A DNA stretch of 64,000 bases from Biomphalaria glabrata (taxonomy: Eukaryota; Mollusca; Gastropoda; Planorbidae), in NCBI RefSeq assembly GCF_947242115.1, contig NC_074713.1, positions 25,578,378-25,642,377 on the forward strand. Direction: 5' to 3'. Every line of letters starts with the position of its first letter. Positions within the stretch are counted from its first letter, which is position 1. This document shows, piece after piece, positions 10,633 through 22,633 of this stretch. Under the pieces are notes generated by a model. That model did no database searches and was not told the origin of the DNA. It worked only from the letters and a program-made list of their open reading frames with translations. The position numbers and the translations under genes were made by a program.

Positions 10633-12124
10633 GTCCTAATACAAATATATGTTCTCACAATATTTTAATATTGTCCTAATTTTGGCTTGGATTTGGTGAA
10701 AAAGGCACAGTGTTAACCTTTGAGTAATTTGAGTATTAATAAATCAAATCTAGCTCATTATAAACACATGTCCGTGACTAATATTTCATTTGTAATTTAT
10801 GTTTGATATCCTGATCACAAGCAGCCTATATTTCTATGTGATGTACATGGAAAATGGGGTAGTGGGCAATAATGTACCTTGCTCCAGGCGCACGTTTTGC
10901 TCACTACGCCTCTGACTTAGGGATATTTATTTGATCGTCTTCCACTCACCTTTGAAACGGTAATGATACAGTAATGTACAGAGACATACTGCGAGCCTAG
11001 CGTTAGCTAATAGCAGACGAGATCTATGGAATTATATGCTTAAATAGTTTAATCGCTACACATAAAAAGGTAGCGGGTAAACAAAGGGCGTAGAGTTAAA
11101 ACGCTAATAAACAGTGTCATAGATTGCGTATACTTTGTGCCTGGTGAAGAAATGTCCCTATCGATATTTGTTCGTAAAAGATTGTCAGATGGGTGCTTTC
11201 TATGACTCTTCTTCTGATGATTGCATTGCTGGACTGCAATACAGAAGGATACGGCTCTTGCAGTGGCGATGCTGGAGATCTTACAGCCAGGCCCGCGGCG
11301 ACCTTATTGTGCGACCTTATTGTGCAATGTGTGCGTTTCACAAATTATTTCTGGTTATCCTTTTTTTTAAAGTAGTAGTTTAATAATAATAATAAAAAAA
11401 ACACCGCTGCCAGTGGTCTCGGTACAAATAGAATTCTTAATTTATTTGTTCTGTTGTTAAATGACATAATATATTAAATCCAATCAGCATCGTGAGTAAC
11501 TTGTTGCACCAGCCTAAATGAAATATTTAACCAGCAATCTGAAAAATATTTTATAAAGACTTACGATAGGATAAAAATTTTACTAATATTATCATAGTCT
11601 CATCATATTATGGCTGATACAAAATTTCTAGAATATGAATAAGAAAATTACGAGTATAGGTCATGAATCCGCAAAAAAAAAAATGTGTTTTTTTTCTCTT
11701 CATATAGATGGAACATTTTAACCAAGATAAAATCAAACTTTGAAACCTTTATGAGAGACACGATGGAAAATTCGAGTATGATGCGTTAGTTTGTTGGTGT
11801 TTGTAGTGGCGTAGATTTAGAGGGTTTTAGTTAGTTGCTGGGTTCAGTTGTAGTGGTTAGTGTATATATTATATTTTTTATTATTGATTTATTTTTATGT
11901 TAATAAATTTTTGTTTTGTTTATTTATCCTAAACTAAAGTTTCGTTTGTGCTTTCATTTAGTTTAGGTTAGTATGTCTGGTTACTTAGGTGACTCTAGCC
12001 CCTTGGTCGTAGATTGAGGTGTCACAGATTGAGCCCACCCAGTAGCGCTAACATCTGCCTACTGTATAAAATTTAATGTTGAGCAGAAGAGAATAGGTCC
12101 TCTCTATCCAGTCTCCTGACCAGC
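10633..12124. other. intergenic interval, one weak signal-peptide-like frame
   Basis: Mostly AT-rich sequence. At 11202-11375 a plus-strand frame starts with a short hydrophobic run (MTLLLMIALL) followed by a Cys/Gly-rich stretch. It could be an exon of a secreted peptide, but the same bases are open on the other strand and in another frame, and nothing recognisable follows. Confidence 0.3.
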
Positions 12125-12626
12125 TCACATAAACTTAAATCCTCTGCAGGAGGTTTTTAAACTCAAAACCCCACATGGTTACGCTCATAGAGTTTGGTGA
12201 CTATAGTTTCCTTTAGTTTTATATTGAAGAGTGGGTTTTTAATCTCAAAACCCGCTGGAGTGGGTTTTAAACTCAAAACCCTCTAGAGAGGGTTTGAAAC
12301 TCAAAACTTCTACGCTCGTAAAATTTGGTGACAGTTGTTTGCTTAGTTTTTTTTATTGAAGTGAGGATTTTGAACTTCGAAAAATTCTGGAGGGGGTTTT
12401 AAACTCCAAACCCCTCCCTTTGGCTACGCTCATGGAATTTGGTTACTGTCGTTTGCTTTAATTTTTTTTTAAGAGGGGGATTCTAAATTCAAAACCCCTA
12501 ATTGGCTTCGCTTGGTTTTAACATTAAAATCTCACCTACAATAAACAAAATTAAAGAAAAAAAAATTGGGAGGAATTTCATTGGGGGGGGGGGGTAGCAC
12601 AACCCACCTCCTGGATATGCCCATGG
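12125..12626 (-). repeat. 'GCGTAGCC' repeat family, copy 1
   Basis: Units of about 90-120 bp carry 'tttaaactcaaaaccc', 'ggttacgctcatagagtttg', then 'gttttatattgaag'. Read on the minus strand this is the same text as the arrays at 26935-27062 and 39060-40210 (plus), and it matches 46930-47770 and 60290-61255 in this orientation. The edge near 12600 has a C/G run and 'gcccatgg', the reverse of the CATGGGCGTAGCC terminus. It is non-coding. Confidence 0.7.
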
Positions 12627-12782
12627 AACTACCATAATGATAAAAAAATACTATTGAATTACAGGAACATTGTAAATATTCGACTTAAGTGCAGTATCTA
12701 GATAGAAAGCTTGACCTAGATTGGAGTCCATTATAGCACTTGCACTGACATATAAATGTTTTGGGTCACGCAACATCTAAAG

Positions 12783-14052
12783 CAGGGGTTCTCAGCCTGT
12801 GGATAGCGAATAACCAATTGTCAGGGGTCGCCTAAGACCATCGGAAATTTGGGGTTTAGGTTTATTTGAAATCGGGATTTTTTTTGTTGTTGTCGTTTTT
12901 AACAAGCATATTTGTACCATAGTATATATAATTTTTTTTTCTGATAACAAAACAAAGGGACATTACTGGGATTGATTGCTATTTCATAAGCTATGAAACG
13001 ACCGTCAAACAGTAAGTTAATAAAATGCAATAAAAATTACGTGACATATTTAGGAAGAACGATATTCTACCAGTGGATACAGATGACATTTTGAATTAGT
13101 GAGTGTAACATCATTGTTTAAAGGTAAACGTTATTTTCATTGATAATGAGTTTGATGCAAACAAAACTGGATGAAAATAAAACTTAAATCTTCCCAATTT
13201 TATCTGCTTTATGTGAGGAAAAAAGAGCATTGAATCTGTCAAAGAAGAATTGCACTAACGTGCGAGTGAAAGTTCACTAAGCTTCCAAATCTACATGACA
13301 TTCTGTTTACACTTTCTAGAAGTCAAAGTTGAAGATGTTCCGGAGACAGAAAGAGTTTATTGCACACATCAAAAGCAATGCAGCTAAAAATATTTGCTTT
13401 TCAATGCCAGTGACACAATTCTGGTCCAAGTGTTTGCAGCCATATCATAGTTTGAAATTGTGTTGCGCCTTCTTCGTCCACTTCTAACAGTAAAGGCTTA
13501 TATTTTTGTGAAGCAGGTTTTCCAGCCTGTTAGTTATCAAGTCTAAATAAAGAAGTAGACTTGATGCTGAAGGGGACATTTATTGTGCTCTTACAAAAAC
13601 TCCTACAAGAATCCAATTTTCCCACTAACGTTGGCGTATTTACAAATGTGTAGCAATGTAGTTGACCTTATTTAATATCATCCTCCACGTTTCGCCATAC
13701 TTTTGAAATTGTCACACAAGTCTGTGCACATGAAAATGGTGAATACGCAATAGAAAAATTAATTAAGGCAACTTATAAAGGTAATTTTATTTTGTTAGAA
13801 ATTTAATTATAAAACACATTTATTTTACACTATTTACAATTATATAAAGCTTTTTTTTCTATGTTCATCGTCTATCAATGTAAATACACACGTCATGGAT
13901 CAGATATAGACATTACGGTAACGATTTTATAACATTAGCAAATTTCAATTGACCATGATTTACAAACGAAAAAAGAAATTACGGTTGGGGGTCGCTGCCT
14001 AGTGATGAATCGTATTAGGGGGTCGCGGCACTAAAAAGGTTGAGAACCGCTG
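12783..14052. mobile_element. hAT (Charlie-like) element, 1.27 kb
   Basis: The left end CAGGGGTTCTCAGCCTGTG and right end (reversed) CAGCGGTTCTCAACC are classic hAT termini. A perfect 8-bp duplication ATCTAAAG flanks it at 12775-12782 and 14053-14060. The interior has no intact frame and any transposase is decayed beyond what I can read, so it is at best a dead or non-autonomous copy. Confidence 0.9.
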
Positions 14053-14682
14053 ATCTAAAGTAAACATAAGGCTAACTTTCCACACTAGTGACGGAACCCA
14101 ACCAGCAGAAATTTAGTGCGAACTTTGGTCTTACAAATAGTCCAGATTTATGCCATTTGATTCATTCCTCTGTTGTTTGGAAGGCCTTTTTTTTTAAACC
14201 CATTTTTTTTTACACGCAGACTGGGCTATGTTTAATTTGTATTATACAGTTGTTATGTAAACTGTTAGATCTAGATCTAGATTAGACAAAATCAAAGATA
14301 TAATGGCCGAATCGAAAAGGTAAGCTTAAGGCTATAGCATATAATGTTATTATATCTTAATCCAAGTCAAAATGTAGAACTATTTGTAGATAGATCTAGG
14401 GTGTGTTGCAAGAGCTAGTGGTTATTGCTGTGAAGGTCAGGTGTCTACATGCAGGGCGAAATGGCTAGCTTTGAACGTTTTATAATAAAATATTTTTGAT
14501 AAAGTCGTTGTTGTAGCTTGTACTACTTCCAATTAGTGTACCCCGTAGGACTATAGAACGAAATAATAGGTAGTGGCCCCACCTCTCCTTTATTTTACAG
14601 TTAATATATCATAGTGCTTATACATCACTTGTACATATACATCCATTATTTTTCAAAACTTTCTTCTCACAAAATGTGCGTC
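14053..14682. other. intergenic interval
   Basis: AT-rich sequence with a short CTAGAT simple repeat near 14270. A 65-residue frame at 14088-14285 ends in this simple repeat and is not credible as a gene. Confidence 0.4.
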
Positions 14683-15720
14683 CACTGGCGGATCCAGTGG
14701 GGGGGGGGGGGGGGGGGGAGGCGGTTGGGGCGATCACCCCCACCACTTGTCCAACCTTTCGGGGGGGGGGCGGACGAAATTTTAATAGAGAAATTACACA
14801 ATTTATTTACGAATTCTATACTTATGTTAATAATATATACTAATTATTTATATTTAAACCTATTTTTGATTTATATCGCCCCCTCCCTCTAGTATGTTGG
14901 CCGGTTTTGGTGGGGTGGGGTGATTGCATCATTTCCCCCCCCCCCCCGCGACCCTTAACTTTCGAGTTTTTTGCAGAAATCAGTTTGTTAACATAGTTAG
15001 TTACATGTCTATATGATAAAAGCTACTAGTTTAACCATCTTAATATTATGTCGTTCCCCTTCTGGTATGTTGGCCGATTTTGTGGGGTGGGAGAGGGCAA
15101 TATCATAAATCGGCCCCCTCCCCCGGACCCTTAACTTTCGAGTAGGGGTGCGGTCCAAAATTTTGCAGTAATCACAGGTTGTTAACGTAATTAGTCACAT
15201 ATCTATATGGTAAAAGCTACTTAATAGTATATATCGTAACTCATCTTTATATTATGTCGTTCCCCTTCTGGTATATTGGCCGCATCTGTTGCGGTTGGGA
15301 GTAGAGGGGGGGAGCGATAGTATCTAGACTTTTGATTTGGGAGGCGGTCCAATTTTTAAGCAGAAATCATAGTGTGTGAACATATTTAAATGAGAATCTT
15401 TATAATTTATTTGACCCCATTTGCCGCACCACACTCTTATCTTAAATTAAATCATTAGTAAATATAAAATGAAAGAGGGTTGTACCAGGTGGTAGGGGCG
15501 ATACATGCAATCACACCCTCCCCACCGGGCAGACCAATACTTTTTATTTTGTATTATAGTTAAGAAGTTATTTTTTCTTTTACTGGTCACTAATATAAAT
15601 TATATATTCTATAAATTAAATTTTTATATCGAGTCACCCCAACCCATATTCTTTAATGCCAAAATGCAATCATTAGCAATAATTATATAAAGTAGAGAGG
15701 ACTCGTTACCACTCTACCGG
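14683..15720. mobile_element. GGATCC-terminus element, left-half copy with tandem subrepeats
   Basis: It begins CACTGGCGGATCCAGTGGGG followed by a long G-run. The body consists of at least three ~180-205 bp units, each holding 'tatgtcgttccccttctg', 'gtatgttggcc', a G-run or C-run, and 'tcacatatctatatg'. The units match, inverted, those of the complete element at 16212-17544. No right end or matching target duplication was found, so this copy appears truncated near 15720. Confidence 0.7.
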
Positions 15721-15969
15721 CCCCGACGTAAACATCACGTTTTAAAGTAGAATAGTTATATATGGCGTCAGAGTCTATGTAATTGCGCATGAATTTAAAA
15801 TAATTAATAAAAGAATATTCTTTTGTAAATTTAGAATTCATAAGAAATTTTTAATTAGAAGTGTAACAATTGAGATATTTTTTTCTAGTTGCCTTTTTCC
15901 AACTTCTACTCAATCTGAGATTTTTTAAATTGTATACATACCTTTGGGACTAAAATTCACAATTGTATA

Positions 15970-16211
15970 CTTGAATCCTAAAATTAAAACAAGATTACAA
16001 AGACAGTTTGTTGAAACACAAACTCAAAATCGGCCCCCGAAGTGGTCCACCCAGGCAGCTAAAAAGGCAGGTTTCAATATTTTCAGAAAGAATATCTCAG
16101 AGTGAAATTCTATCAAAGGCAAATGACAGAGAAGAATGGAGAAAGAAGGTTGACACATATTGTGTTGTGCCTCAACGGGCCAGCAGATCATGGTATAGGT
16201 GAAAGTGAAGG
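15970..16211 (+). mobile_element. dispersed repeat (SINE-like), split by an insertion; left part
   Basis: Text from 'acaagattacaaagacagtt' through 'gtggtccaccc' and 'gaaagaaggttgacac' to 'gaaagtgaagg' matches the copy at 46670-46935. The right part of the same repeat resumes at 17553 ('tgaagttagatgtgaacctg'), after the 16212-17544 insertion. It does not encode a protein. Confidence 0.7.
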
Positions 16212-16316
16212 CACTAGCGGATCCGGAACTTTGGAGTGGGGGGGGGGCGATTTTTTTCCAAACCCTAACCCTAACGCCCAGTAAACCCTAACCCTATGCA
16301 TAAACGTGCGTACAGT

Positions 16317-16355
<39 letters not shown>

Positions 16356-17544
16356 ATATATATAAAAACAAAACAACTGGGGCAGCGCTATAAGGTTCCC
16401 AAGTGGGGTTCGGGGCGAAGCCCCGACGCCTAAAGCGTTTTCTTGCATTCTTCATTGCAGAAACGCATTCTCCTGACATCTACAGCTCAAGTCTACAAGT
16501 CTTTCTTAAAATAATTATGATAAATTCATGTGAAATTACATAAACTCTGTCTGGAAATGGGAGGGGCGGTAGAGTGAAAACGATTAATCCTCGCTCCTTT
16601 AATAATGTCTGCTAAAGATTGCATTTAACATTAAAGAATATGGGTGGGGCGACTCGATATAAGAATTTAATTTATAGTATATATAAATTATATTAGTGAC
16701 AAATTTTTTAAATTTTGTAATTTCTGAACTATAATACAAAAAGAAAAAGTATTGATTTGTCCGATGGGGGAAATGCGATTGCATGTATCGCCCCTTCCAC
16801 CTGGTACAACCCTTTTCATTTAAATTTACCAATGATACAATTTGAGTTTAGAGTGTGGTACGACATAATATACAATGGGTCACATATCAATACGTAGTTA
16901 TTATTATATAGATATTTAACTAATTTTGTTCACAAACTATGATTCTCCACAAAAATAGGACCGCCCCCCCAGCACTCAGAGGGCTAGAGTGGGGAGGGCT
17001 GTACATGCAATCGCCCTCCCCCCAACCCCACCGAAGCGGCCAAAATACCAGAAAGGGAGCGATATAATATAAAAATTATATATTAATTCAACTAATTTTG
17101 TTCACAAACTATGATTTCTCCATAAAAACGGACCGCCCCCCCCACTCAAAGGGTTTAGGTGGGAAGGGCAGTAGTGGTATTCCTCCCCCCCCCCCCAATC
17201 AATCGGCAAACAGGGAACGACATAATATAAAGATCGGTTAAAATATCAATAACAAGTTTTAATCATATAGATACTTAATTGATTCTGTTAGCAAGCTGTG
17301 ATTTCTACAAATAAATTGGACCGCCCCCCCCCACTCAAAAGTGTATGGGGGGGGGGGTCGGCAATGATACCATCGCCCCCTCCTGACCCCACCAACCAAA
17401 TCGGCCAAGATACTAGAGGGGGGGGGCGAAATAATTTAAAAATAGGTTGAAATATAAATAATTAGTATATATTTTAAAATAAGTAATAAATTCGTATACA
17501 GATTGTGTAAATTCTACCGCCCCCCCCCCCTGGATCCGCCAGTG
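16212..17544. mobile_element. GGATCC-terminus element, complete 1.33-kb copy
   Basis: The inverted ends are CACTAGCGGATCC and, reversed from the right, CACTGGCGGATCC. The perfect 8-bp duplication AGTGAAGG flanks it at 16204-16211 and 17545-17552, and the interrupted host repeat reads through if the element is removed. This suggests the hAT superfamily. The interior has short telomere-like CCCTAA repeats (16258-16296), a CA/TA microsatellite (16318-16360), then at least four ~170-200 bp units with C-runs. No transposase frame is present, so it is non-autonomous. Confidence 0.85.
16258..16296. repeat. short interstitial telomere-like CCCTAA repeats
   Basis: Two small groups of CCCTAA units, separated by 'cgcccagtaaa', lie just inside the left end of the 16212-17544 element. 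TTAGGG is the common animal telomere unit. Here it is part of the transposon's subterminal sequence. Confidence 0.75.
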
Positions 17545-17689
17545 AGTGAAGGTGAAGTTAGATGTGAACCTGGCCTAAATGATATCATATAATTTTTATC
17601 TAATTCATCTAATAGTTCCGTTAAGGGTCAATCTCTTATTCAAAGCCTCAAGAAAAATAAATTTCCGTACAAAAAATAAAATAAAAAAT

Positions 17690-17860
17690 CCTTTATCTTA
17701 TCTTATCTTATATAATACAGACGTTACTTCAAAAAAGAAGATGATTACGTCCTACGCGTCATGCATTTAGTCATGCATATTAACCAATGACTAAAATTCT
17801 GCCAAGTCACTGGTTTTCCTGGCTAGCTCAGGCAGCCCATTCCATGCTGTTTTAAATTAT
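17690..17860 (-). mobile_element. LINE 3' end fragment
   Basis: Nearly identical to the 3' end of the LINE at 48.6-50.2 kb: a TTATC microsatellite tail, 'atacagacgttacttcaaaa', 'cctacgcgtcatgcatttag' and 'ccaagtcactggttttcc'. Read on the minus strand the LINE ends in the (GATAA)n tail. Only about 170 bp of the 3' end is present, typical of severe 5' truncation. The near-identity suggests relatively recent activity of this LINE. Confidence 0.85.
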
Positions 17861-18861
17861 GTTCCGTTATATGCATATTAAATAGATTTTATACTTGAAT
17901 CCTAAAATAAAAAAAATAAAAAAAACATAAATAAAAAATAGTATAGAATCTAATTGGTCTACCTGATTTCTTCTTTGTCTTCCGATTTTTTTTTTGTTCA
18001 GAGCTTTGTATTATAGTTCCTTAACAAAACGAAATTACAAGCAAGCGTATTGAACAAAATCATTAACATATATTATTATTTTTGTTAATGTAATTTTTCA
18101 AAGACATTTTTTTTTTCCAGCGGCGACCCTGAAAGCCTTAATCTAAATCTGTGGAGAATCTTTTCTTTTCAAGGAACACGTCTGTTGTATTTACAATGTA
18201 GTTAGGGCCAATACATTTACAGAATAATTTTAAAAGTAAAAACATTATTCTAAGGGTGCTTAAAAATTAGACATTACGCACGCATCAAAACAGTCGAATA
18301 TCTAAAGAGCGTTTAACCATGGCGTCTTATTCTGACCAAAAAAGGGCGACTACAAGAGGTTTTGCTTAACATGCTGATAATATTACGATAAATATGCATA
18401 ATAAAGTTATACTTACACTATTAGTATCTCGATTGTCAATCACACTTTAGTATCGTATAGTTATGTATTTTTTTGTTTCAAGCTTACTTTAAAGCGGCGA
18501 CCTATAAAGGGGACTAACTCAGTTTATACCATATAATTTTTTTCCCCTTGTCCGAGATATCAAATAAAATAATTGTTTTGTTAGGTAATAGAAATAATTG
18601 TGCACAATTTCAGCTTGCTCCGAGATATTTTGTCCGAAAAATAAAGTGTACAAACTTTTTACCCGGCGAAACTATAGACAGAGAGAGTGAGTTGATATTA
18701 ACTTTGTAAAAAGGGAAATAAAGCGAGATAGACTTTTATTGCTTTTAAAATGTATTCTACTGTTAAACTTCATCTTTAACTATGTTTGAAAAATGAAAAG
18801 CAAAGAGGCCAATGGTCTATGCATAGGTCGTAAAAGTGTGGCAGTCACAGATTGTATACTG
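17861..18861. other. intergenic interval
   Basis: AT-rich sequence without a recognisable gene. The phrase 'gcggcgacc' recurs at about 18121 and 18495 in otherwise unrelated surroundings. Confidence 0.4.
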
Positions 18862-19653
18862 CAGTGGTCTCCAACGGGGGCGCTAGCACCCACCGGGGGG
18901 GACGATTATGTGAATTTAGAGGGGCGCTGGGAGCCAAAGAGTTGGTAGGGGGCGCTGGGCCAATGGGAGGCTGTAAAGAAGCGCTGGGCATAAAAGTGGC
19001 ACTTAGAGATGAAAGAAACTAGAAGTGCACTGTAACAAAACAAATAAAAAATTCTTTAAAATTAACGCTGTCAATCTACATATGAACAAATTAAATTTAG
19101 CTTGCTTCTAATTTAAGAACAGAAACAACGTTAGAAATTTAGTCCGGGAATATTTTGTTTTTGCTTACTCTGTTGTTGTCATCTGAGGTCATCTATATAA
19201 GTATTGTCTTTAGTTCTTGCGTCAACGTTTACGGTTTGATAAACAAACTAGGTAATAGGCTTTTTAGATTCTAGTTTAGTTTATCTACATATGTTTATAT
19301 ATTAATAGGTAAAGGTTAATTAAAAAAAAACAACAACAATATCTAACATCTAACCTTTTTCCAACATTGACAAAGTCGGTTGTGAGGTAAACTGCCTACT
19401 GTGTGCCATCTGATTCCTCCAAAAGTTTTTATGACTTGCCACCAGATCAAAAGTATTCCAATGTTCTACTTTGAATGATGGCATTTTCAAATGAGGTTGA
19501 GAAACCAAGTTGGCTTCACGAATATAGAGCAATATCCAAAAAAGTAATTTAAGAATATTCATGAATAATTAAAAAATTTCTACTGTTCAAAAAATATTAA
19601 AAACAAAAGGAAAAAAGGGGGGGGGAGTAGGCTGAGTAGGTTGAAGACCACTG
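18862..19653. mobile_element. hAT-type non-autonomous element, 792 bp
   Basis: The inverted ends CAGTGGTCTCCAAC and CAGTGGTCTTCAAC (from the right) match at 13 of 14 positions. The flanks GTATACTG and GTATATGG match at six of eight, consistent with an old 8-bp duplication. G-runs lie just inside both ends. A 70-residue minus-strand frame at 19350-19562 is not recognisable as a transposase. Confidence 0.82.
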
Positions 19654-20433
19654 GTATATGGTCTCCCCACAACCAAAGCTAAATGAATGGAACATATACA
19701 CACTTACAATAAGTGCTACTTTTTAAAACTTCTAGGTTGGAGAAGATATTATTAGCTAGTTAGTACAATGGAATGATTAGTAAGAAATATAACTTTAATG
19801 CTACTTTGGATTTAAGTTCAATTTTCTGATAGACAAAAAAAAATATCTGCTAATTGCTTTCGAATAGCGCGTGTATTTGCATGCTCAGTGCATTCTCTGG
19901 TCCAATTTGTTCTTTGGGTATTTGGGAGTACCTGAAAGAAGGTTTCGGTTCTGCCATTTGGCGCTGAGCTAACACAGCTCAGCTCCAATCAAATCTCAAT
20001 TGATATTTCCTGGTCAACATAGAAATTCGATTTTCAGCCTCCATTGTTGGTTACGTAGTGGATTGTGCGTTTCAACCACAGATGCTACATCCAATTGTTT
20101 TTATTAATGACAATTTTAGTCGTCGGCTTTGTGTAGTTTATAAAAAACAACTAACATACAACTAACATACAACTAACATACAACTAACATACAACTAACA
20201 TACAACTAACATACACACATTTTAATGACAAAGTCCTTCTTTATGAAACTGATGACTTTTTGTAAAAGCGATTACTTTGCTCTTATAAACAATCTTTAAT
20301 CTTTACCCCACCCTAATCTCCCCTCCGAAAAAGAGTCCTGACCATGCCCATGTATAAATCTCCTCAGAGTATTTGAATTCTAGTTTCGGAAATTTGATTC
20401 AGACTTGGTATCATTTAAAGAAAGTAGTCTAGA
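19654..20433. other. intergenic interval with a 10-bp minisatellite
   Basis: At about 20148-20212 the unit ATACAACTAA is repeated about seven times. Near 20300-20355 a fragment ending 'catgcccatg' looks like one end of the GCGTAGCC repeat family. No gene is seen. Confidence 0.6.
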
Positions 20434-21167
20434 CTAGAATACAGTGGCGTAACTAAGGGGGGGGGATGGGGGGGGAGAATTTTAAAATCCCCCCGGGCCC
20501 CCTCCTAGGGGGGGCCCCCAAATGGGTGTCCGAAATTTATTTGTAAATACATAAATTAATATATTTGATTGACAAATAGTGTCAACGAGTGTCTTTTTTT
20601 TTCAACATTTATGGATTAAATTTATCACAAAGACTAAACCTAGATCAAGGTCTATCGGTACGTTGACTTTGTTGACATTTAACAAATATTTTTTCCCAGA
20701 GAGATAAAATTATTTTTTAAAATTAGTCTTAGGCCTACATTTTAAACTTTGTTGCCACCAATAAAACTGCATGATATACAGCGAATTCCAGGTATCTTGT
20801 TACTTTTACTAATAATAGATCTAAATGGCGAGAATTATATGGCTACACTAATTAACCTTGAAGCAAAATTTACAGAATCGAGTATAACAGATCTAAAAGT
20901 TATTCTTAATAATGCTAAAATTGTCCATTATTCGGGTTTGGCGTCTATAATTTCAGAATTAAACTTCACACTCTAGTTGTTACCCCTTTATTCATCTTTC
21001 CTCAATCCAATGGAAACTCTCTTTTTATTTACATCTAATCCTTTTGCTTTCGCACAAAACATAAAAAAAAAATAATGACGTAATATCATATAATATTAAC
21101 ACATCCTTCCTTTTGAAGTTATTATCATACCCTTCCTTTTAAAGTTCTTAAGCGTGATATCTACTAG

Positions 21168-21606
21168 CAAGGCCGGCCCTAGCATTTGCGGGGCCCCTAT
21201 GCGAAACGGATCTCGCGGGGCCTAGTCTGGGTAGGGATAAGCATAATGTCAAAATTATCTTTTTTGAATTAGAAAATAAGCCTACTTTCGTCTTTGCAAT
21301 AAATTTTCATCAAATGAAAGCTCGCAATGCCACTTTTTATTTATTGGCACCCCAAAATGTCAATTTCGTCTCTTCTTCAGGAGATTTGAATAAATTCAAA
21401 AAAAGTTCAGGACTTTATCGTATATTTTGCCTTTTCAAGAGATTTCCTGGAGGCCCTGGAAAATCAGGAGGTCGCGAAAACCCTGTTATTTTATATACGT
21501 TATAATGGTTTAATTTAATAATGTACACTTGGAATTAGCGCGGGGCCTATGAAAGCGCGGCGCCCACTGCGACCGCATAGGCTGCAGTGGCCTAAGGCCG
21601 GCCCTG
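21168..21606. mobile_element. hAT MITE (GGCCGGCCC family), 439 bp, inside outer copy
   Basis: The ends are CAAGGCCGGCCCTAGC and, reversed from the right, CAGGGCCGGCC. A perfect 8-bp duplication TCTACTAG lies at 21160-21167 and 21607-21614. The same element appears mirrored in the inner copy at 24599-25037. It had therefore inserted before the transposon duplicated. Related copies are at 5106-5755 and 32220-32693. Confidence 0.9.
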
Positions 21607-21614
21607 TCTACTAG

Positions 21615-22085
21615 GAACTTTAACAATTCATCCACTTCTGGTTGTCTTGACTGGCACAACAAGTTCTCTAGACGTTGGTCTATAACTTTCTGTTTCATTT
21701 GTTCCAACAGTTTGCAGTTCATTGTCTTCATCGGTATCATAGTACCCAGAGATGTCTTCATCGAAACTCTTATTCAAAAAGCGTTGATTTCTTCTGTATG
21801 TTTTACCATCGTTTGTCTTTATGATGTAAGATCTGGGTGCTGAATGTTTTTTTAGGACAACTGCTTTTTGCCATGTTTGACCTAGACGAACTCTCCGACA
21901 GAATAATCTTTAGGTAGTCTTGCTTTTGCATCGTATTTCACTTTGCTTTTCATCTGTCGTTCGTTGAGTAATATCTCTGCATTTTCAGCTACCGATGGTT
22001 TCAATATTTTGTGCTCAGTTGGAATGATTCCCTGAGTCTTCTACTCGTCAGCAGTTGTGATGGTGAATACGGCAGTCCACTTATC
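21615..22085 (-). mobile_element. Ty3/gypsy integrase C-terminal fossil (outer copy)
   Basis: Minus-strand text reads like the end of a gypsy-type polyprotein: a proline/serine stretch of the 'SGLPYSPSQLL' kind, then a lysine-rich 'ERQMKSKVKYDAKAR' region before the acidic tail. It is a broken fossil with several breaks, carried as cargo in the hAT element. A short sequence with 'aatattatatg' and 'ttttgtgcgaaagc', possibly a piece of long terminal repeat, occurs on both sides (about 21020-21110 and 22140-22215). Confidence 0.65.
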
Positions 22086-22240
22086 GGACTATTTCTATAC
22101 TCGAGCATAACGAGATATGGATCTTTCCCACTTTTGTATGCTCTGAATCCTTTTGCTTTCGCACAAAACATAAACAACTAACAATGACGTAATACCATAT
22201 AATATTAGCACAGAATCTTCTTCATGCAGTGGAAAATTAA

Positions 22241-22633
22241 GAATTTTTTGCCTATCTTGAATTCTGGTCAAAGCTCCTGCGCTCAATTAAGAAACTACAA
22301 AAGTCTGGACTGCATATACGGGAAGCTGCTAAAGAAATTAGTACCCATTCATGCTTTCTGCAAAATGATGAGAAACTGACAAAAACCCAATCCATCGAAA
22401 AAGCAAAAGAAGGTAGTGAATACTATGGATTCCCTGTAATCAAAACTACCAGAAGAAAGAAAAGAGTTGATGGGAAGTTGAGTTCTAATGTAGGACTGTC
22501 AATAGAACTGCAATTCAAACGTGTTGCGACAGAAGTGCTGGACAGATTTCATATGGAGATGAAGGGCAGATTCCAAAGGCTGGAAAGAAAATGGATACCT
22601 TTGGGTTTCTTCTTGAACCAAGACACCTGTTAG
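22241..22633 (+). pseudogene. hAT transposase middle region (outer copy)
   Basis: A 130-codon open frame without a start codon reads 'EFFAYLEFWSKLLRSIKKLQ', then 'REAAKEI', 'TTRRKKRVDGKLSS', and ends with 'LDRFHMEMKGRFQRLE'. This matches the ZMYM1/hAT transposase segment where an acidic linker with 'R+K+' is followed by a helix ending in '..L...F..L'. It is the expected position upstream of the C-terminal dimerisation domain. The frame closes at TAG and the upstream N-terminal part has been replaced by the gypsy fossil and MITE. Confidence 0.6.

Noticed and set aside
16188-16479. Minus-strand frames of 61-86 residues
   Set aside because: They run through a CA/TA microsatellite and transposon terminus and have no protein-like composition outside it.
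14683-17544. One large 2.86-kb foldback element spanning both GGATCC ends
   Set aside because: The AGTGAAGG duplication and the restored SINE-like repeat show that 16212-17544 is an insertion by itself. No matching duplication exists for 14683.
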